From the NCBI RefSeq assembly GCF_018598585.1, contig NZ_JAHESD010000009.1:1-64000 (forward strand): a stretch of 64,000 nt of DNA, read 5' to 3'. Position 1 is the stretch's first letter. Every line of letters begins with the position of its first letter. Shown one piece after another: positions 59,475 to 64,000 of the stretch. Both the position numbers and the translations under genes were made by a program. The notes under the pieces were generated by a model that saw only the letters and a list, made by a program, of their open reading frames with translations, ran no database searches and was not told the DNA's origin. This stretch comes from Chryseosolibacter indicum. Lineage in GTDB: Bacteria; Bacteroidota; Bacteroidia; Cytophagales; Cyclobacteriaceae.

Positions 59475-60563
59475 TTATAAATATTTAAAGTCGAAATCAG
59501 GGGACATGTTCTGAACTACCTCGTAAAGTAACTTTACCGTATTTCTTATATCACTTTTTGCTGTTGTCTCAACTGTCGTATGCATGTAGCGCAGCGGTAA
59601 TGAAATCAAAGCAGATGGAATACCAGCTTTCGTATATGCAAATGCATCTGCATCCGTACCACTTTTCTTAGCAGAAACTGAAAGTTGAAAAGGGATATTA
59701 TTTTCACGAGCCGTATTTACAATATATTCCCGAAGCTTATTATGAATTGGCGGCGCCTTTTTGATTACAGGGCCCCTGCCCAGTGCTATGTCTCCCTGCT
59801 TTAGTTCACTTACCAATGGCGTATGTGTTGCATGTGTAACATCCGTTACAATAGCAACATCTGGTTGTATTCTGTTAGACATCATACTCGCTCCGCGCAA
59901 GCCAACTTCCTCCTGTACAGCATTGACGATGTAAAGCGTGTAAGGTAACTTCACGTCGTTTTCGCGCAAAAGTTTAGCAACATTTGCTATCATATATCCA
60001 CCCATCTTATTATCCTGCCCGCGACCCACAAAGAATCTTTTATTTAAAACGGATAAACCGGATTCATAGGTAATACAATCGCCTATTTGTATGCCTAGCT
60101 CTTCTACCTCCTTTTTACTTCTACATCCGCAGTCAACGAAAATATTATCAGGGGTGGGTTGTTTTGAAGATGAACGGGTATGAATAGCAGGCCATCCAAA
60201 AATTCCTTTAACAGTACCCGTTTCCGTGCGAATGATCACGCGTTGCGATGGTGCAATACCCGGGTCTATGCCTCCATTCTTTTCAACGTGAAGAAATCCA
60301 TCTTTGGTAATAAAATGAACATACCAGGCAATCTCATCTGCATGTGCTTCTATTACCACCTTAAATTTTTGACCCGGATTTATTACTGCAGCAACGTTGC
60401 CATAAGCATCAGTAAAGTAATCATCAATATAAGGTGTAATGTAGTCAAGCCATATTTTCTGGCCGCTCACTTCATTTCCTGATGGGGAAGAATTCTTAAT
60501 GTACTGTTTAAGCCATGTTATATCTTCTTTCGAAATTTTAAATGCTGTCTCTGTTGTTATCAT
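59475..60563 (-). CDS. M42 family aminopeptidase
   Basis: I use the ATG at 60563 (MITTETAFKISKED, 362 residues); the frame also opens at 60605 inside the upstream gene. Metal and catalytic residues of M42 are in place: VVIEAHADEIAW (His), GRGQDNKMGG (Asp), AVQEEVGLRGA (Glu-Glu), VTDVTHATH (Asp) and RYMHTTVE (His). These di-zinc enzymes are cytoplasmic, dodecameric glutamyl or leucyl aminopeptidases. It is the last gene of a minus-strand unit with the two DUF421 genes. Confidence 0.92.
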   Translation of the reverse strand: MITTETAFKISKEDITWLKQYIKNSSPSGNEVSGQKIWLDYITPYIDDYFTDAYGNVAAVINPGQKFKVVIEAHADEIAWYVHFITKDGFLHVEKNGGIDPGIAPSQRVIIRTETGTVKGIFGWPAIHTRSSSKQPTPDNIFVDCGCRSKKEVEELGIQIGDCITYESGLSVLNKRFFVGRGQDNKMGGYMIANVAKLLRENDVKLPYTLYIVNAVQEEVGLRGASMMSNRIQPDVAIVTDVTHATHTPLVSELKQGDIALGRGPVIKKAPPIHNKLREYIVNTARENNIPFQLSVSAKKSGTDADAFAYTKAGIPSALISLPLRYMHTTVETTAKSDIRNTVKLLYEVVQNMSPDFDFKYL

Positions 60564-60583
60564 AACTTCTTTTTTACTCCTCA

Positions 60584-61267
60584 TTACTGTACTGCAATTA
60601 CCCAATTAATGTGTCTACAATTCGGACACTCCTGATTAGGCTTTCCTGGCCCACGCGGGCGGCCGCAAACATAGCAAACCATTATACCGTTGGGCTTTAA
60701 TTGCTTTAAAAATTCTTTATCTGACTCTGGTATAACGGGTAAGCCAGGCTTTGGCTTATCGGATTTAATAAGCGTAAAAATTCCGTTCGCTTCAATGAAT
60801 AAACGCTTTACCTCCCCCAGGTGCTTTAGCTTTTCATAACGCAGCTGTGCCATGATCCGCTCTTTGGTAATGCGTGTTTTCGTCATCGTTTTTAAATCCA
60901 TCACACCGTCTTTTACAAGTGTGTCAATCCGTCCTTGAGTAATTGTTTCTGATTTTTGACTTCGCGCTGATATTAAAGCAATTCCTCTGCTAATGGAAAC
61001 CACAACGATGGCTATAACAAAAGATGGAAGTATTCCTCTATCAGGAGAGAGAATAGGCACACCCACGGCTGCAGCGAGCGAAACCATGGCAGCTAATTCA
61101 TTACGTGTAAGCTGCGCTGCCATTCTCTTACCCAGTAAACGCATGGATGCCATAAGGATAATGTACACCAACGTCATCCTTAACATAATCTCAAGTAAAA
61201 ATACAGGAGGTACTTCTCCTATAAACATGCGATGCCAATCCCATAATTTAATATCTTCCGGTTTCAT
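60584..61267 (-). CDS. DUF421 membrane protein with C-terminal zinc ribbon
   Basis: A 227-residue protein of the YetF/DUF421 family. About three membrane helices occupy residues ~20-105 (PVFLLEIMLRMTLVYIILMA, GILPSFVIAIVVVSISRGI), followed by the soluble DUF421 core (LVKDGVMDLKTMTKTRITKE, EANGIFTLIKSDKP). Unlike most members it ends in a four-Cys ribbon (CYVCGRPRG, then CPNCRHINW). It is preceded by a paralogue 21 nt upstream. Function unknown; YetF-type proteins are linked to sporulation or stress. Confidence 0.9.
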   Translation of the reverse strand: MKPEDIKLWDWHRMFIGEVPPVFLLEIMLRMTLVYIILMASMRLLGKRMAAQLTRNELAAMVSLAAAVGVPILSPDRGILPSFVIAIVVVSISRGIALISARSQKSETITQGRIDTLVKDGVMDLKTMTKTRITKERIMAQLRYEKLKHLGEVKRLFIEANGIFTLIKSDKPKPGLPVIPESDKEFLKQLKPNGIMVCYVCGRPRGPGKPNQECPNCRHINWVIAVQ

Positions 61268-61288
61268 AAAGTCTCTCCTAACTAATTA

Positions 61289-61978
61289 CTAATAGATTGC
61301 CTCAATCCAGTTTTTATCGCCGCAGTTTTCACAAGAGATATTACGATCTGTAGTTTCGGCTACATAACCACAATTACAACAAGCAATTCTTGACTCATCT
61401 ATTTTCGTTTGAGTATGAACAAACTCGAGTTCATTGGACGGAAAAGTTGGTAAGCCGGGCTTCGCCTCTTCTTCAGAATAAATACTAAAAAGCCCACATG
61501 CTTCAAAGTATACACGCTTAACGTTTCCCAGATTAAAGATCTTTTCCTTTCGTAAGGCGGCAAAAAGATGTTGTTTCGATAATCCTACTTTTTTCATTTC
61601 ATCCAACTGCACAAGTCCATCCTTTACGAGGATATTCATGGTTCCCTGCGTAATCTCTTCCATCTTATCATTCTTAACATTTAACCAGTTAAAGCCTCTT
61701 TGAAATGCCGCTGCTAAAAGTAACGCGAGGATGCCGAGAAGTATGCCTTTATCCGGCAATTGCATAGGAACCGAAACAATGGCCCCAAAGGTAACAACTA
61801 CTGCCATCTCAGTTAATGTGAGTTGGCCATCCATTCGTTTACCTAAAAGTCTAAGAATAACCAGCAGAAATAGATAGACTATAATTGTACGGATTAGAAC
61901 TTCAACAAGAAATGTTGGTGGCGCTTGTCCAAACAGTATGCGTTGCCAATCCCATGACTGTATATCGTCCTTTTTCAT
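61289..61978 (-). CDS. DUF421 membrane protein with C-terminal zinc ribbon (paralogue)
   Basis: I use the ATG at 61978 (MKKDDIQSWDWQRILFGQAP, 229 residues); the frame opens at 62008. It has the same design as the next gene: membrane helices at ~20-105, soluble core (ILVKDGLVQLDEMKKVGLSK, EACGLFSIYSEEE) and a four-Cys ribbon (CCNCGYVAE, CENCGDKNW). It shares the start KxxDIQSWDW with its neighbour, so the pair arose by duplication. Weak promoter-like elements lie just upstream near 62006. Confidence 0.9.
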   Translation of the reverse strand: MKKDDIQSWDWQRILFGQAPPTFLVEVLIRTIIVYLFLLVILRLLGKRMDGQLTLTEMAVVVTFGAIVSVPMQLPDKGILLGILALLLAAAFQRGFNWLNVKNDKMEEITQGTMNILVKDGLVQLDEMKKVGLSKQHLFAALRKEKIFNLGNVKRVYFEACGLFSIYSEEEAKPGLPTFPSNELEFVHTQTKIDESRIACCNCGYVAETTDRNISCENCGDKNWIEAIY

Positions 61979-62227
61979 AGTCAACTCTTCAACTATATTA
62001 TAAATCAAAAATCATCACATAAGAAAGTGCTGTTTCAAGTGTGTAAACGCCCATCGTTATTGTAGAGGAAAATCCAGACAAGCGTTAGCAGTGCTTGTAA
62101 ACCATTTTTGAACCCTATGTACAATTGATTACATGCTTTCTTCAGGTATAAAAGTTGAGTAACACCAATTCCATTGGTATTTTATTAATCACGATTTATA
62201 CTAATCGATAGCTGCTAACGACACTAC

Positions 62228-62869
62228 ATGAAGGTTATCATTATCATATTTCTATTTCTGGTAAGCTTATCTATAATTACAGCTTTCCTGCCAACAGCTG
62301 AAGTAAGCACAAAAAAGGAAATTGCAGGAAAGCAGATTGAAGGGCCGTTTTCTCAGCCAGATTGGAAAAAGATTTTTGTTCCTGAAACACCATTAATAGA
62401 AATCGTTATACGCGGCAGCGTTACCTATCTTGCCATATTCATACTGTTGCGTGTTGTTTTAAAAAGAGAAGCGGGTACTTTAGGGATGACTGACTTACTG
62501 GTTGTAGTTATGCTTGCCGATGCCATTCAAAATGGAATGTCCGACGATTATCATTCTGTAACGGACGGAATACTTCTCGTATGCACCATACTTTTATGGA
62601 GCCACTTCTTAAATTATCTTGGATTTCATTTTCCATGGATTCAAAAGCTTATCCACCCTCCTGCATTGCTATTGGTTAAAAATGGTGTATTGATAAAAAA
62701 GAATTTACGAAAAGAGTTTATAACAGAAGACGAGCTCATGAGCCAGGTTAGAGAGCAAGGAGTGGCTTCTCTCAAGGAAGTAAAGGAAGCTTACATGGAA
62801 ATGGATGGGAGAATAAGTGTTATCTCAAACACAAAAGATACAAGCACAAATAAAAAAGTAATTGCTTAA
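62228..62869 (+). CDS. DUF421 membrane protein without zinc ribbon
   Basis: A 213-residue third DUF421 member, divergent from the pair. It has an N-terminal hydrophobic segment (VIIIIFLFLVSLSIITAFLP) and then the usual helices (IEIVIRGSVTYLAIFILLRV) and soluble core (LLVKNGVLIKKNLRKEFITE, VKEAYMEMDGRISVIS). It ends in a short polar tail without Cys. The 219-bp gap to the pair is the likely shared control region. Confidence 0.9.
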   Translation: MKVIIIIFLFLVSLSIITAFLPTAEVSTKKEIAGKQIEGPFSQPDWKKIFVPETPLIEIVIRGSVTYLAIFILLRVVLKREAGTLGMTDLLVVVMLADAIQNGMSDDYHSVTDGILLVCTILLWSHFLNYLGFHFPWIQKLIHPPALLLVKNGVLIKKNLRKEFITEDELMSQVREQGVASLKEVKEAYMEMDGRISVISNTKDTSTNKKVIA

Positions 62870-62908
62870 AAAGAGCCATCAGGTACATGTTTTTAATGAA
62901 CATCGCTG

Positions 62909-63628
62909 ATGAAAAAACTAGTGCTTATAATTTTCTCTCTTACTGGCGTACTCATACCTGACACCGGATTTTCACAACACAATCTGTTTGATGTACCTAC
63001 AACTGAAATTGTAGAATATAAAAAACTCTTCTTTCAGCAGCAAGCCGTCTTCACAAAGGAAGAGATCAACGCTGCAACAACCTTTACTTATGGACTCGGT
63101 TACAACTTCGAAGTGGGACTAACAATCCATCAGCTTGATTTTAAAAGATCACAAGGTATAGAAGTTGACCCTGATAATCATCCAGATGAAAACCCGGACT
63201 TCCTTATCAACATGCAGAAAGCTTTTATCATCACAAATGATTTCCAGATAGGTATCGGAACAAGGAGTGGCATAAACGCTGCAAAACACAACAACGAAAT
63301 TAAGTTCGTAAACTTCGATTACATCAACGGTGCGCTGGATATAAGTGATGGTGATTACGTATTTGTTGCCGGAGCCTATTATGCCAATAAACAATATGCG
63401 GGAGAAGGAACAAATTGGGGAGCGATGGCAGGCATTGACCTGGCCCTGCTAAAGAATAAGATGTATTTTATTGGCGAAGTAATTACGGGAAACTCTTCTT
63501 TAAGCGTTTTTAATACTGGCCTTGAATTTACCCTTCCAAAGAACTGGAAAATTGAAATTGGCATACAACTACCTGTACCAGGAAGTGACAATGACAGGGG
63601 AGGAATAATCCAGATCTCAAAGAATTAA
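62909..63628 (+). CDS. Exported beta-rich (outer-membrane-like) protein of unknown function
   Basis: A 239-residue protein with a signal peptide (KKLVLIIFSLTGVLIPDTGFS). The mature part alternates amphipathic strands (TFTYGLGYNFEVGLTIHQLD, AFIITNDFQIGIGTRSGINA, WKIEIGIQLPVPG), as in small outer-membrane beta-barrels, but the last residue is Asn, not Phe. It lies 39 nt after the third DUF421 gene and may be co-transcribed. Confidence 0.7.
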   Translation: MKKLVLIIFSLTGVLIPDTGFSQHNLFDVPTTEIVEYKKLFFQQQAVFTKEEINAATTFTYGLGYNFEVGLTIHQLDFKRSQGIEVDPDNHPDENPDFLINMQKAFIITNDFQIGIGTRSGINAAKHNNEIKFVNFDYINGALDISDGDYVFVAGAYYANKQYAGEGTNWGAMAGIDLALLKNKMYFIGEVITGNSSLSVFNTGLEFTLPKNWKIEIGIQLPVPGSDNDRGGIIQISKN

Positions 63629-64000
63629 CACCTCATTTCTTAGTCAGAAGCCTGCCAAAACGGTCATTCAACCTCTAAAACCAACTCTGGTTAACTCCTG
63701 GCCCATTAGGCTTATTACGCCGCGATAACATGCTGAATAGATGGTAGGCTCGAAGTAGGTTCGATGAATGTTCGATGTAGGTTCGAGAAAAGGGCGTTTT
63801 GTCGATCCTACACCGTATTTACAAGCTATTTACGCTGTTTCTACGATGTATATCGAACGTATTTCACCCGAAACGGCACTTATATACATCGCTTTTGGAA
63901 TACGCCTTGGGAAACCACTTTCAATCCTTGCGTCATTGATTCTCGATTTCCTCTTCTTCCTTGTTACGCTGATCATTAAATTGTTTATCGAGGCTTAAGG
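63629..64000. other. Right-end region with a short tandem repeat and a doubtful ORF
   Basis: Four units of the form TAGGTTCGATG (63745-63787, steps of 10-12 bp) open the region. An ORF from 63768 to 63998 starts within the repeat; a later ATG at 63846 gives a 50-residue peptide with one hydrophobic segment (ILASLILDFLFFLVTLII). Whether it is a gene is doubtful. Confidence 0.45.
63745..63787 (+). repeat. Short tandem TTCGA-rich repeat
   Basis: TAGGCTCGAAG, TAGGTTCGATGA, ATGTTCGATG and TAGGTTCGAG lie in succession with 10-12 bp periods. It lies about 120 bp after the last gene. Confidence 0.6.

Noticed and set aside
1-64000. tRNA or rRNA genes, transposases, integrases, toxin-antitoxin or phage defence systems
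   Set aside because: I looked for their typical sequences and protein motifs by eye and found none; short tRNA-like folds cannot be fully excluded without a covariance search.

Overview
This window looks like a chromosomal segment of a free-living, polysaccharide-using member of the Bacteroidota, probably Cytophagales or Chitinophagales. The evidence is: type IX secretion (T9SS) type A sorting tails on two large exported proteins (5129 and 8787), GH16 and GH92 glycoside hydrolases, a TonB receptor with an N-terminal carboxypeptidase-regulatory-like domain, a PadR regulator coupled to a permease with a Bacteroidota-type prefix domain, A-rich leaders instead of strong Shine-Dalgarno sequences, and several TTG-N18/19-TAnnTTTG promoters. 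I see no rRNA, tRNA, CRISPR array, transposase, integrase or plasmid gene. Genus and species cannot be fixed from this sequence alone.

Layout. 0-3.6 kb: the 5' part of an ABC permease, its PadR regulator, an AraC regulator, an NTF2-like protein and a PEP-mutase/isocitrate-lyase-like enzyme. 3.6-18.7 kb: mostly minus strand and mostly exported degradative proteins (GH16 glucanase with fascin-like repeats, a giant FGE-like T9SS protein, a metzincin, an amidohydrolase, a GH92 mannosidase), with a sterol-desaturase-like membrane enzyme, a thioesterase and a cold-shock-domain protein. 19-30 kb: a zinc alcohol dehydrogenase with a small membrane partner, an FkbM methyltransferase, a GT39-like membrane glycosyltransferase, a 1381-residue hybrid histidine kinase with two kinase cores and a metzincin lipoprotein. 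30-39 kb: small membrane proteins, two NAD(P) oxidoreductases, a histone-H1-like DUF6496 protein, a frameshifted pseudogene, a pair of overlapping glycosyltransferase genes, a WYL regulator and a solitary conserved protein behind a repeat-rich leader. 39-43 kb: siderophore receptor plus PepSY membrane protein. 43-50 kb: a run of small accessory genes (DUF1801, GNAT, two VOC proteins, MarR, rifampin ADP-ribosyltransferase Arr, NTF2-like, SDR/HxlR divergon, DUF6624 lipoprotein, esterase lipoprotein, EEP-family hydrolase). 51-57.5 kb: GT9, GT4, SDR, GT2, aldo-keto reductase and aldehyde dehydrogenase. 57.5-64 kb: AlkB, HtrA, an M42 aminopeptidase, three DUF421 proteins (two with C-terminal zinc ribbons) and an exported beta-rich protein.

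How the genes fit together. Three themes stand out. One is export and degradation of glycans and proteins (GH16, GH92, metzincins, T9SS cargo). The second is surface-glycan synthesis spread over three places (FkbM/GT39, the double-domain GT pair, and the GT9-GT4-SDR-GT2 run). The third is a scattered stress and detoxification set (zinc ADH plus partner, SDRs, AKR, ALDH, cold-shock protein, DUF6496, DUF421 trio, AlkB, HtrA). A shared stress regulon is my inference; its only direct hint is an identical 16-bp element upstream of the ADH and the GT39 gene. I did not find an obvious new defence or mobile system. The best candidates for new biology are the ADH-partner pair, the DUF421 zinc-ribbon pair, the solitary 38328 protein with its repeat leader, and the FGE-like T9SS protein.
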